From NCBI GenBank assembly GCA_041394705.1, contig JAWKHS010000004.1, positions 186,001 to 250,000 on the forward strand: a stretch of DNA of 64,000 nucleotides, in the 5' to 3' direction. The notes under the pieces were generated by a model. The model was not told the DNA's origin. It saw only the letters and a list, made by a program, of their open reading frames with translations, and ran no database searches. Source of the stretch: Vicinamibacterales bacterium. GTDB taxonomy: Bacteria > Acidobacteriota > Vicinamibacteria > Vicinamibacterales > UBA2999. Positions within the stretch are counted from its first letter, which is position 1; every line of letters starts with the position of its first letter. Of this stretch, positions 37,798 through 45,515 are shown piece by piece. Both the position numbers and the translations under genes were made by a program.

Positions 37798-39151
37798 GAG
37801 AGTTCCCCATCTGGTTGGCGATGTATCGGGCGGCGTCGCCCCGCGGCACCGCCGCCTGCGTCCCCGAGGCCAGGGTCTTCACCGTGACCTGGCCGGCCTG
37901 GCGTTCCTGGTCCCCGACCACGACGACGAACGGAATGCCCCGTTCGGAGGCGTACTTGAACTGCTTCCCCAGCTTGTCCGCATCCGGGTAGACCTCGACG
38001 GCCAGGGCGCGCCCGTCGACGCCCCGTCGCAGGAGCGCCGCCAGGGCCAGGGTGTCGCCGATGGCGCCGGCATCGAAGTTGGCCACCAGCACCGAGGCGG
38101 GCGGCCGATCGACGTCCGGCGGAAACATGCCCCGCTCGCCCATCACGACCAGGATCCGCTCGAGCCCGAGCGAGATGCCGCAGGCCGGCACGCGCTGGCC
38201 CAGGAACATGCCCACCAGGTCGTCGTAGCGGCCGCCGCCGCCGAGGCTGCCCGCCAGGTCCGCGACGGCAATCTCGAAGATGGCCCCGGTGTAGTAGCCG
38301 AGTCCGCGCGCGAGCGACGGGTCGATGCGGATGTGCTGACCGGCCGACAACCCGTCGGAGAGCCGCAGGATCTCCCGTACGTCGGCGAGCGCAGCCTGCC
38401 CGGCCTCGTGGCCGCCGATGAAGGTCGCGAGCGTCGCGAGGACGTCGTCGCGCCCGCGGTCCGCCACGCCGAACAGCAGGTCCACGAGCGTCCGGGCCGA
38501 GTCGGCCGGCACTCCACGCCCCGCCATTTCAGCCACCACGCCGTCGGGGCCGACCTTGTCGCCCTTGTCCAGGGCCACGAGCGCCGTCCCGTGCAGGGCG
38601 GCGGGCACACCGGCCGTGTCGAGCAGCGCCGACAGCAGCTGCCGGTGGTTCAGGCGGATCGCGAAGTCCCCGAATCCCAGGCGGGTCAGGACGTCGGCGG
38701 CCGCGGCCAGGAGCTCGGCCTCCACCGTCATCGACGTCGACCCGGTGGCATCCACGTCGCACTGGTAGAACTCGCGGAAGCGGCCCTTCTGCGGCCGGTC
38801 CGCGCGCCACACGGGCTGGATCTGGAAGCGCTTGAAGTACTTCGGCAGCGAGCCCCGGTACTCGGCGACGACCCGCGACATCGGCACCGTCAGGTCGTAG
38901 CGCAGCGCGAGGTCCGCCTCGCCCGTGGCCGCGCCCTCGCCGCGCTTCAGGATCTTGAAGATGAGGCGATCGCCTTCCTCGCCGTACTTGCCGGTGAGGG
39001 TCTCGATGTTCTCGACGGCCGGCGTCTCGATCGGCTCGAAGCCGTAGCTCTCGAAGACGTCGGCCACGACGCCGATGACGAACCGCCGCCGCCGGACGTC
39101 GCCGGGCAGGAAGTCGCGCATGCCGCGGGCGGGCTTGGTGGAGCCGCCCAT
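37790..39151 (-). CDS. hisS: Histidyl-tRNA synthetase
   Basis: A class II synthetase. GMRDFLPGD opens the catalytic domain, LRYDLTVPMSRVVAEY and QPVWRADRPQKGRFREFYQCD are motif 2 region, GLGYYTGAIFEI binds histidine, and GGGRYDDL with CGISLGLERIL gives motif 3. The C-terminal anticodon-binding domain follows. The 453 residues are slightly longer than the usual 420. The ATG at 39151 is chosen; an in-frame GTG at 39163 is possible but lies inside the upstream gene. hisS-aspS is a widely conserved pair. Confidence 0.96.
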   Translation of the reverse strand: MGGSTKPARGMRDFLPGDVRRRRFVIGVVADVFESYGFEPIETPAVENIETLTGKYGEEGDRLIFKILKRGEGAATGEADLALRYDLTVPMSRVVAEYRGSLPKYFKRFQIQPVWRADRPQKGRFREFYQCDVDATGSTSMTVEAELLAAAADVLTRLGFGDFAIRLNHRQLLSALLDTAGVPAALHGTALVALDKGDKVGPDGVVAEMAGRGVPADSARTLVDLLFGVADRGRDDVLATLATFIGGHEAGQAALADVREILRLSDGLSAGQHIRIDPSLARGLGYYTGAIFEIAVADLAGSLGGGGRYDDLVGMFLGQRVPACGISLGLERILVVMGERGMFPPDVDRPPASVLVANFDAGAIGDTLALAALLRRGVDGRALAVEVYPDADKLGKQFKYASERGIPFVVVVGDQERQAGQVTVKTLASGTQAAVPRGDAARYIANQMGNSRG

Positions 39152-39152
39152 G

Positions 39153-39671
39153 TCAGGCGCCACCCTCGTCCAGGTAGTCGAGCCGGTAGCGGACGTAGCT
39201 GTCCGCGTAGCGACGGATGCCCGTGATCTCGTCCTCCGTGAGCGGGCGCTTCACCCCCGCGGGACGTCCCATGACGAGCGAGCCGGGCGGGATGCGCGTG
39301 CCCTCGGTGAGCAGGCTGCCGGCGGCCACGATCGTGTCGGCGCCCACGTGCACGCCGTTCAGCAGTAGCGCGCCCATGCCGACGAGCACGCGATCCTCGA
39401 TCGTGCAGCCATGCAGGCACGCCGAGTGACCGATGGTCACGTCGTCGCCGATCGTGGTGGGATGCGACCCGTTCATGACGTGAACCATCGTGAGGTCCTG
39501 GACGTTCGTGCGGCGGCCGATCCGGATGGTGTTCACGTCGCCCCGGATGACGACGTTCATCCAGATCGACGACTCGGCGCCGACGTGCACGTCGCCGATC
39601 ACCTGGGCCGACACGTCCACGAACGCCGTCGGATCCACCGCCGGTCGGCTGCCTTTGTAAGGTCGAATCAT
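39153..39671 (-). CDS. Gamma-carbonic anhydrase family protein (YrdA/PaaY-like)
   Basis: The 172-residue product is a left-handed beta-helix of hexapeptide repeats. The three metal ligands of gamma-carbonic anhydrases are present at His64 (MVHV), His82 and His87 (GHSACLHGC). The protein lacks the acidic loop of the methanoarchaeal Cam enzyme, as do most YrdA/PaaY proteins, so carbonic anhydrase activity is possible but not certain. It is immediately upstream of hisS. Confidence 0.85.
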   Translation of the reverse strand: MIRPYKGSRPAVDPTAFVDVSAQVIGDVHVGAESSIWMNVVIRGDVNTIRIGRRTNVQDLTMVHVMNGSHPTTIGDDVTIGHSACLHGCTIEDRVLVGMGALLLNGVHVGADTIVAAGSLLTEGTRIPPGSLVMGRPAGVKRPLTEDEITGIRRYADSYVRYRLDYLDEGGA

Positions 39672-39682
39672 GTCGTGCGTTT

Positions 39683-39714
39683 CCCGAGCCCCGGGCCCCG
39701 GATCCCGGGCCCCG
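39683..39714. repeat. GC-rich intergenic repeat, copy B
   Basis: A run of CCCGAGCC/CCGGGCCC/CGGATCCC-type units fills the gap between dcd and the gamma-carbonic anhydrase gene. It matches copy A at 23981 closely in unit and order, and both follow TT. Confidence 0.5.
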
Positions 39715-40269
39715 CTAGATCTTGGGCAGCGTCACGCCCCGCTGCTTCTGGTACTTTCCGGCCTTGTCCTTGTAGGACACCTCACACGGCTCGTCGCTCT
39801 CGAAGAACAGCACCTGGGCGATGCCCTCGTTGGCGTAGATCTTGGCCGGGAGCGGCGTGGTATTCGAGATCTCGATGGTGACGTGCCCCTCCCACTCGGG
39901 CTCGAACGGCGTCACGTTCACGATGATCCCGCAGCGGGCGTAGGTGGACTTCCCCAGGCAGACGGTGAGCACGTTACGGGGAATCCGGAAGTACTCGACC
40001 GTGCGCGCCAGGGCGAACGAGTTCGGCGGGACGATACAGGCGTCGGCCTTGATGTCCACGAACGACCGGGGATCGAAGTGCTTGGGGTCCACGACGGAGT
40101 TGTAGACGTTCGTGAACACCTTGAACTCGTCGGCCACGCGCGTGTCGTAGCCGTAGGACGACAGCCCGTACGAGACCACCCCCGCCCGCACCTGCCGGTC
40201 CTCGAACGGCTCGATGAGCCCGTGCTCCAGGGCCATCTGCCGGATCCACCTGTCGCTCTTGATCGCCAT
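39715..40269 (-). CDS. dcd: dCTP deaminase
   Basis: Dcd makes dUTP from dCTP, feeding thymidylate synthesis. The 184-residue sequence holds GKSTYARCGIIVNVTPFEPE, with the catalytic Arg and the metal-free active-site Glu, and WEGHVTIEISNTTPLPAKIY. It is a trimer in the family. A monofunctional or bifunctional (dCTP deaminase/dUTPase) type cannot be told apart here. Shine-Dalgarno GAGGG precedes the ATG. It is near ndk, another dNTP gene. Confidence 0.93.
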   Translation of the reverse strand: MAIKSDRWIRQMALEHGLIEPFEDRQVRAGVVSYGLSSYGYDTRVADEFKVFTNVYNSVVDPKHFDPRSFVDIKADACIVPPNSFALARTVEYFRIPRNVLTVCLGKSTYARCGIIVNVTPFEPEWEGHVTIEISNTTPLPAKIYANEGIAQVLFFESDEPCEVSYKDKAGKYQKQRGVTLPKI

Positions 40270-40291
40270 GCCGCCCTCGGAGTCCGGCCGC

Positions 40292-40486
40292 CTACCGGCG
40301 CAGGAACCAGCTGATGAGCATCAGAACGCCGCTGACGAGCAGCGACGTCGTAATCGGGACGTAGAGCCGGACGTTGCCGCGCTCGATCGCGATGTCCCCG
40401 GGAAGCCGGCCGAGCGGCACGCCCATCCAGACGAGCGCACCGGCGGCCGCCACCAGGAGACCGACGACGACCAGCAGCGGTCCCAT
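40292..40486 (-). CDS. DUF2905 small membrane protein
   Basis: A 64-residue protein with two hydrophobic helices (about 3-20 and 44-60) joined by a short charged loop containing LGRLPGDIAIERGNVRLYVP, the conserved centre of DUF2905. The role is unknown. The ATG at 40486 directly follows the ndk stop, so cotranscription is likely. Confidence 0.8.
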   Translation of the reverse strand: MGPLLVVVGLLVAAAGALVWMGVPLGRLPGDIAIERGNVRLYVPITTSLLVSGVLMLISWFLRR

Positions 40487-40494
40487 GGCCGTCG

Positions 40495-40908
40495 CTAGCG
40501 CAGCTCCATGCCGCGGAAGAAGTAGCCCAGCTCGAACGCGGCCGTCTCCGGCGCGTCGGAGCCATGCGTGGCGTTGTTGTCGATGGACGCCCCGAACTCC
40601 TTGCGCAGCGTGCCGGCCTCGGCCTTGGCCGGGTCGGTCGCGCCCATGAGGTCGCGCCACTTCTTGATCGCGTCGGGCGCCTCGAGGCAGAGGAGCAGGC
40701 ACGGGCCGGACGACATGAAGTCGGTCAGCGCGTTGAAGAAGGGGCGGGCGGCGTGGACGTGGTAGAAGCCCTCGGCCTCGGCCTTCGACAGGTGGGCCAT
40801 GCGGGCGGCGCGGACGGCGAAGCCCTCGGCTTCCACCCGGGCCAGGATCCGGCCCATGTGTCCCGCACGCACGGCATCTGGTTTGATGATGGCAAAAGTA
40901 CGTTGCAT
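40495..40908 (-). CDS. ndk: Nucleoside diphosphate kinase
   Basis: Ndk equalises nucleoside triphosphate pools through a phosphohistidine. KPDAVRAGHMG near the start binds nucleotide, and the catalytic His115 lies in NATHGSD. The 137 residues match the family. There is no evident Shine-Dalgarno sequence; a perfect TATAAT lies 9 bases before the ATG and overlaps the pheA stop codon. The gene could therefore be expressed both by read-through from pheA and from its own near-leaderless promoter. Confidence 0.96.
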   Translation of the reverse strand: MQRTFAIIKPDAVRAGHMGRILARVEAEGFAVRAARMAHLSKAEAEGFYHVHAARPFFNALTDFMSSGPCLLLCLEAPDAIKKWRDLMGATDPAKAEAGTLRKEFGASIDNNATHGSDAPETAAFELGYFFRGMELR

Positions 40909-40917
40909 ATCCGGCTG

Positions 40918-40923
40918 ATTATA
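40918..40923 (-). promoter_or_regulatory. Perfect TATAAT box upstream of ndk, overlapping the pheA stop
   Basis: The hexamer on the minus strand contains the TAA stop codon of pheA. Transcription would start near 40911, about 3 bases before the ndk ATG. No -35 match is evident. Confidence 0.4.
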
Positions 40924-42082
40924 CCTGCCCGGGCTCCCGCCCCGCGGCGATCGCCCGCGGAAAGCAGCCCAGGAGCCGCAGGAACTGTGTCGTGCCTGAG
41001 AGGCGGGCCAGGGCGGCCTGCATCCGCGGCTCCGCGACGTGCCCTTCCACGTCCACGTAGAACACGTACTCCCACGCCAGGCCGGGCCGGGGCCGGGATT
41101 CGAGCTTGGTCAGGCTGAGACCCTCATCGGCCAGCACGTTCAGGCACCGAACCAGCGCGCCCCGCTCATGGCGGGTCCCGAAGACGAGGGCGACCTTGGC
41201 GTCCACCTTCGGGTCGCAGTCCACGGGCGTCGCCGCCACCACGACGAACCGGGTGAGGTTGACGGACTGATTGGCGATGTCCCTGGCGAGCACGACCAGG
41301 CCGAAACGGTCCCCGGCCTCGGCGCTCGCGATTGCCGCCTGTTCCCGGCGACCTTCGTCGGCCACCCGGCGCGCGGCAAGGGCGGTGTTCGCGGCCGGCA
41401 CCTGGTCCATGCCTGGATGTTCGGCCAGGAATTCGCCGCACTGCGCCAATGCCTGCGGGTGCGACAGGACCCGGGTCAGGCCGTCGATCGCGGCCCCCGG
41501 GACGCCGAGCAGGCAGTGCTTCACCTCCAGCACCTCCTCCCCGACAATCGCGAGGTTCAACTGGAACAGGAGGTCGTAGACCTCGTGTACCGATCCGGCC
41601 GTGCTGTTCTCGATCGGGACCACCGCGCGGTGGGCGTCGCCCCGCTGCACGGCCTCGAGCGTCTCGCGAAAGGACCGGTACGGCTTGAAGGTGACGACGC
41701 GGCGTTCGACGCCGAAGTGGCGGACGGCGGCCTCGTGGCCGTACGCGCCCTCCGTGCCCTGGAACGCCACGGCCAGCGGCGGCGCCGGGGCGTCGCCCGG
41801 AGCGTCCCGCAGCCAGTCCCGCTGGCGCCGGAGCGCGTCCTCGAGGATCTCGCGGTACAGGCGACGCACGAGGCCCGGGTCGAGCCCCAGGCGCTCCCCA
41901 TAGGCCGAGCGGTGCGCCAGGAGCGCCGCTTCCCGCTCCTCGTCGCGGAGCGGCTGGTCGTTCGCGGCCTTCACCTCGGTGATCTCGCGCATCAGGCGAG
42001 CGCGTTCGCCGAGGGCGTTCAGGACGATCTTGTCGAGGTCGTCCAGCGCGCGCCGGAGATCGGCCAGGGGCGAAGCGGTCAT
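40919..42082 (-). CDS. pheA: Bifunctional chorismate mutase/prephenate dehydratase (P-protein)
   Basis: PheA converts chorismate to prephenate and then to phenylpyruvate, the committed route to phenylalanine. The N-terminal AroQ chorismate mutase domain covers about 1-95 (LDDLDKIVLNALGERARLM), the dehydratase domain about 100-280 with GTEGAYGHEAA and NLTRFVVV, and a C-terminal ACT domain about 295-375 with GALVRCLNVLADEGLSLTKLE and SRP, the motifs for Phe feedback inhibition. The 387 residues match E. coli PheA. GGAGGAG lies a few bases before the ATG. Expression appears governed by the Phe attenuator directly upstream. Confidence 0.95.
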   Translation of the reverse strand: MTASPLADLRRALDDLDKIVLNALGERARLMREITEVKAANDQPLRDEEREAALLAHRSAYGERLGLDPGLVRRLYREILEDALRRQRDWLRDAPGDAPAPPLAVAFQGTEGAYGHEAAVRHFGVERRVVTFKPYRSFRETLEAVQRGDAHRAVVPIENSTAGSVHEVYDLLFQLNLAIVGEEVLEVKHCLLGVPGAAIDGLTRVLSHPQALAQCGEFLAEHPGMDQVPAANTALAARRVADEGRREQAAIASAEAGDRFGLVVLARDIANQSVNLTRFVVVAATPVDCDPKVDAKVALVFGTRHERGALVRCLNVLADEGLSLTKLESRPRPGLAWEYVFYVDVEGHVAEPRMQAALARLSGTTQFLRLLGCFPRAIAAGREPGQV

Positions 42083-42094
42083 GACGTCTCCTCC

Positions 42095-42135
42095 AAAATG
42101 AAAACCGCCGCCCGAACCAGGGGTCCGGGCGGCGG
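42095..42135 (-). terminator. Rho-independent terminator (attenuator) in front of pheA
   Basis: On the minus strand CCGCCGCCCG (42126-42135) pairs perfectly with CGGGCGGCGG (42106-42115) across a 10-base loop. It is followed by TTTTCATTTT and then, 13 bases on, the pheA ATG. A strong terminator between a leader peptide and a biosynthetic gene is the hallmark of attenuation. It is the only good intrinsic terminator I found in the window. Confidence 0.85.
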
Positions 42136-42166
42136 TGTCTGGAACCGGCGAATGCTCGTCGTTCGC

Positions 42167-42235
42167 CTACACGCCCCCCGGGCCGGCGTCGCCGCCGGCG
42201 AAGGTAAAGACGAAGGCGAAGAAGGGGGCCGTCAT
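42167..42235 (-). CDS. pheL: pheA leader peptide, rich in phenylalanine
   Basis: A 22-residue frame reads MTAPFFAFVFTFAGGDAG, then PGGV and TAG. Codons 5, 6, 8, 10 and 12 are phenylalanine (TTC, TTC, TTC, TTT, TTC). Five Phe codons within eight is far from the local composition and fits a Phe-sensing leader. Immediately after the Phe codons come a GCCGGC hairpin (42182-42199) and a CCGGGGGGCG segment (42172-42181) that can pair with the 5' arm of the terminator. The ATG overlaps the sucD stop codon (ATGA), so its ribosomes probably come from sucD. The symbol is used by analogy with enterobacterial pheL; there is no sequence homology. Confidence 0.8.
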   Translation of the reverse strand: MTAPFFAFVFTFAGGDAGPGGV

Positions 42236-43110
42236 CGGGACGACAGTCGGGCGACGAGGGATTGTGCCATGTCGGCGGGGCTCTTGACCACCGTCACACC
42301 GGCGGCCTCCAGGGCGGCCATCTTCTCGGCGGCCGTGCCCTGCCCGCCGGCGATGATCGCGCCGGCGTGGCCCATGCGTCGCCCGGGCGGCGCCGTCTGA
42401 CCGGCGATGAAGGCCACGATGGGCTTGGTGAAGTGCGCCTGGATCCAGGCCGCAGCCTCTTCCTCGGCCGACCCGCCGATCTCGCCGATCATGATGACGG
42501 CGTCGGTGTCCGGGTCCTGCTGGAAGAGCGACAGCGCGTCGATGTGCGTCGTGCCGATGAGGGGGTCGCCCCCGATGCCGATGCACGTCGACTGGCCGTG
42601 GCCCAGCCGCGTGAGCTGGTCGATCGCCTCGTAGGTGAGCGTGCCGCTCTTCGAGACGATGCCGATCCGGCCTTCCTTGCAGATGTTCGCCGGGATGATG
42701 CCGGCCTTTCCCTTGCCCGGGGAGATGATGCCTGGACAGTTCGGGCCGATGAGGCGCGTGTCCGGACGCGCCTTGAGGAAGGTCATCGCCTTGAGCATGT
42801 CGGCGACGGGAATACCCTCGGTGATGCAGACGACCAGGGCCACGCCGGCGTCCGCCGCTTCCATGATGGCGTCGGCCGCGAACGGCGGCGGCACGAAGAT
42901 CACCGACGCATTGGCCCCGGTGGCCGCGACGGCTTCGTGCACCGTGTTGAAGACCGGCCAGCCCTCGTGGGTCGTGCCGCCCTTGCCGGGCGTGACGCCG
43001 CCGACGACGTTCGTGTGATACGCGGCGGCGGCTTTCGCGTGGAACGTGCCTTCGCGGCCGGTCAGGCCCTGGACGAGGAGGCGCGTCGACGAGTCGAGGA
43101 GGACGGCCAT
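42232..43110 (-). CDS. sucD: Succinyl-CoA synthetase alpha subunit
   Basis: SucD and SucC form the TCA-cycle enzyme that makes ATP or GTP from succinyl-CoA. The CoA-binding Rossmann domain has VQGLTGREGTFHAK, and the phosphohistidine is in GHAGAIIAGGQGTA. The 292 residues match the family. The ATG shares one base with the sucC stop. Its own TGA overlaps the ATG of the Phe-rich leader peptide, an odd arrangement that ties this TCA-cycle gene to pheA control. Confidence 0.96.
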   Translation of the reverse strand: MAVLLDSSTRLLVQGLTGREGTFHAKAAAAYHTNVVGGVTPGKGGTTHEGWPVFNTVHEAVAATGANASVIFVPPPFAADAIMEAADAGVALVVCITEGIPVADMLKAMTFLKARPDTRLIGPNCPGIISPGKGKAGIIPANICKEGRIGIVSKSGTLTYEAIDQLTRLGHGQSTCIGIGGDPLIGTTHIDALSLFQQDPDTDAVIMIGEIGGSAEEEAAAWIQAHFTKPIVAFIAGQTAPPGRRMGHAGAIIAGGQGTAAEKMAALEAAGVTVVKSPADMAQSLVARLSSR

Positions 43111-44279
43111 TACTGCGCGCCTCCCGCCAGCCGGACCACCGACGTGGCGGCGTCCCCCATCGTGTCGGCGGTCGTGAAGTTCAACCCGCTCTCGGCCAGC
43201 ATCCTCTTCCCTTCCTCGACGTTGGTGCCCTTCATGCGAATGACGATCGGCACCGGCACGCCCAGTTCCTTGACCGCCGCGATCACGCCCGCGGCGAGGA
43301 CGTCGCAGCGCAGGATGCCACCGAAGATGTTGATGAGGACCGCCTGCACGTTCGCGTCCGACATCAGGATCTTGAAGGCGTTGCGGATCTGCTCGGCGTT
43401 GGCCCCGCCGCCAACGTCGAGGAAGTTGGCCGGCTGCCCGCCCGACAGCTTGATGATGTCCATCGTGGCCATGGCGAGGCCCGCCCCGTTCACCATGCAG
43501 CCAATGTTGCCCTCGAGCCGGATGTAGTTGAGGGCGAACTTCGACGCCTCCACCTCCAGCGGGTCCTCTTCGCTGAGGTCACGCAGGTCGCGGAAGTCCG
43601 CGTGGCGGTACAGCGCGTTGTCGTCGAGGTTCATCTTGGCGTCCAGCGCCAGGAGGTCCCCGGCCTCGGTCACGATGAGCGGGTTGATCTCGAGCAGGGA
43701 CGCGTCGCTGGCCATGAACGCCTGATAGAGCGACAGCATCAGCTTCGTCGCCTTCTTCACGCTGTCGCCCGTCAGCCCGATCGCGAACGCGAGCCGCTGG
43801 GCCTGGAACGGCAGGAGCCCCGTGCCCGCCTCGATGAAGGCCTTGTGAATGCGCTCGGGCGTCTTCGCGGCCACCTCCTCGATGTCCATGCCGCCCTCGG
43901 CGCTGGCCATGAGGACCACCTTCCTGGTGGAGCGGTCCACCAGCATGCCCACGTAGAGCTCACGCGCGATGGCGAGCCCTTCCTCGACCAGGACGCGCGA
44001 GACGCGCTGGCCCGCAGGCCCGGTCTGGTGCGTGACGAGCTGCATGCCCAGGATGGCCTTGGCGTTCGCTTCGACGGCTTCCAGGCCCTTGGAGACCTTG
44101 ACGCCGCCGCCCTTGCCGCGGCCGCCGGCGTGGATCTGCGCCTTGACGACAGCCACCGGACCACCCAGCGTCCGGGCGATCTCGACGGCTTCCTGCGGCG
44201 TGACGGCCACCTCGCCGCGCGGCACTGGCACGCCGTACCGCGCGAGAATGGCCTTGGCCTGATACTCGTGAATCTTCAC
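43110..44279 (-). CDS. sucC: Succinyl-CoA synthetase beta subunit
   Basis: The 389-residue subunit starts with MKIHEYQAKAILARYGVPVPRG and contains the ATP-grasp fold (AQIHAGGRGKGGGVK) and the C-terminal CoA-ligase domain with NIFGGILRCDVLAAGVI, where the subunit interface and phosphate-binding loop lie. It lies 13 bases after mdh and 1 base overlapped with sucD. Confidence 0.96.
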   Translation of the reverse strand: MKIHEYQAKAILARYGVPVPRGEVAVTPQEAVEIARTLGGPVAVVKAQIHAGGRGKGGGVKVSKGLEAVEANAKAILGMQLVTHQTGPAGQRVSRVLVEEGLAIARELYVGMLVDRSTRKVVLMASAEGGMDIEEVAAKTPERIHKAFIEAGTGLLPFQAQRLAFAIGLTGDSVKKATKLMLSLYQAFMASDASLLEINPLIVTEAGDLLALDAKMNLDDNALYRHADFRDLRDLSEEDPLEVEASKFALNYIRLEGNIGCMVNGAGLAMATMDIIKLSGGQPANFLDVGGGANAEQIRNAFKILMSDANVQAVLINIFGGILRCDVLAAGVIAAVKELGVPVPIVIRMKGTNVEEGKRMLAESGLNFTTADTMGDAATSVVRLAGGAQ

Positions 44280-44292
44280 CGCGATGCTCCGC

Positions 44293-45240
44293 TCAGACCT
44301 TGATGACGTCCACGAGCTCCTTCACGGCGCCCGCGGACTTCTGGAGCGCCGCCATCTCGGACTCGGTGAGCGCGATCTGCACGATCTCCTCCACGCCCGC
44401 GGCGCCCAGCTTCACGGGCACGCCCACGAAGAGGTCGTGGACGCCGTACTCGCCCTGGAGGAACACCGAGCACGGCATGATCCGCTTCTGGTCCTTGAGG
44501 ATCGCCTCGACCATGGCCGCGGCCGACTCGCCCGGCGCGTACCAGGCGCTCGTCCCGACGAGCTTGGTGATCTCGGCGCCGCCGTTGGCGGTACGGGTGC
44601 AGATGGCGTCCAGGCGCTCCTGCGTCAGCTTGCCCATCGACACCAGCTCGGTCAGCGGGATGCCGGCGACGGTGGAGAGCCGCGGCAGCGGCACCATCGT
44701 GTCGCCGTGGCCGCCGAGCACGAAGCACGTGACGTCCGACACCGAGACGTTCAGCTCCATCGCCACGAAGGTCCGCATCCGGGCCGAGTCGAGGACGCCG
44801 GCCATGCCGATGACGCGCGACCGCGGGAAGCCGCTCAGGCGGAACACGGCCTGGGACATCGCGTCGAGCGGGTTGGCCACCGGAACGATGATGCAGTTCG
44901 GCGAGTGCTTCACGACCTCGGCCGTCACGTCCTGCATGATCTTGTAGTTCACGGCCAGCAGGTCGTCGCGGCTCATGCCCGGCTTGCGGGGCACGCCCGA
45001 CGTGATGACGACCACGTCCGAGCCGGCGGTGGCGGCGAAGTCGTTCGTGCCGACGCCGAGCACGCGTGCCGACGACCCGGCAATCGGGCACGACTGGTAG
45101 ATGTCGAGGGCGATGCCCGCCGCCTTCGACTCGGCGATGTCCACGATCACGACATCCGCGAGTTCCTTGTGTGCCACGGCGCGCGCCACGGTGGCTCCGA
45201 CGTTGCCGGCGCCCCCAACCACGGTGACCTTTCGATTCAT
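44293..45240 (-). CDS. mdh: Malate dehydrogenase (LDH-like type)
   Basis: Mdh oxidises malate to oxaloacetate with NAD+. The Rossmann motif GGAGNVGATVA is at the N terminus, TSGVPRKPGMSRDDLL carries the substrate arginine that distinguishes malate from lactate enzymes, VANPLDAM follows, and GGHGDTMVPL holds the catalytic histidine. The 315 residues fit the tetrameric LDH-like group. GGTGGGAG precedes the ATG. mdh-sucC-sucD forms a TCA-cycle run that reads on toward pheA. Confidence 0.95.
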   Translation of the reverse strand: MNRKVTVVGGAGNVGATVARAVAHKELADVVIVDIAESKAAGIALDIYQSCPIAGSSARVLGVGTNDFAATAGSDVVVITSGVPRKPGMSRDDLLAVNYKIMQDVTAEVVKHSPNCIIVPVANPLDAMSQAVFRLSGFPRSRVIGMAGVLDSARMRTFVAMELNVSVSDVTCFVLGGHGDTMVPLPRLSTVAGIPLTELVSMGKLTQERLDAICTRTANGGAEITKLVGTSAWYAPGESAAAMVEAILKDQKRIMPCSVFLQGEYGVHDLFVGVPVKLGAAGVEEIVQIALTESEMAALQKSAGAVKELVDVIKV

Positions 45241-45515
45241 CGATGCACTCCCACCGAGCGCGGGCAGCCGATTAGGTCAGGCCCCCATCACCCGTTTTCC
45301 TGCCGTTCACAACTTCTGTGGAAAAGCCTGTGGAAAAGCCCCCGTGCGGAGCCTTTTCACCCGCACGAAGTGGCACAAATCACCGCTTTGCACCACAGGT
45401 GGTGCGCGCCACGTATCGGGACGCGCATCACCTGCACGGCCCGACTCACGGCTCACGAGTGTGGCATTATATCGTGCGCACTCACGGTCGACCGAACGCC
45501 GGGCGCTCCCTTCCG
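45241..45515. promoter_or_regulatory. Divergent regulatory region with tandem DnaA-box matches and an inverted repeat
   Basis: This 275-base region is the longest gap in the window and separates mdh from a D-2-hydroxyacid dehydrogenase gene. A perfect 12-base tandem duplication of TGTGGAAAAGCC (45317-45328 and 45329-45340) contains two matches to the relaxed DnaA box TTWTNCACA on the minus strand. GCACCAC/GTGGTGC (45390-45405) is a perfect 7-base inverted repeat with a 2-base centre, operator-like. TATAAT on the minus strand (45466-45471) could be a -10 for mdh with a leader of about 218 bases. No -35 is convincing. Confidence 0.4.

Noticed and set aside
45241..45515. Chromosomal replication origin at the tandem DnaA boxes
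   Set aside because: There are only two box matches, there is no clear AT-rich unwinding element and no dnaA, dnaN, gidA or similar gene is nearby.
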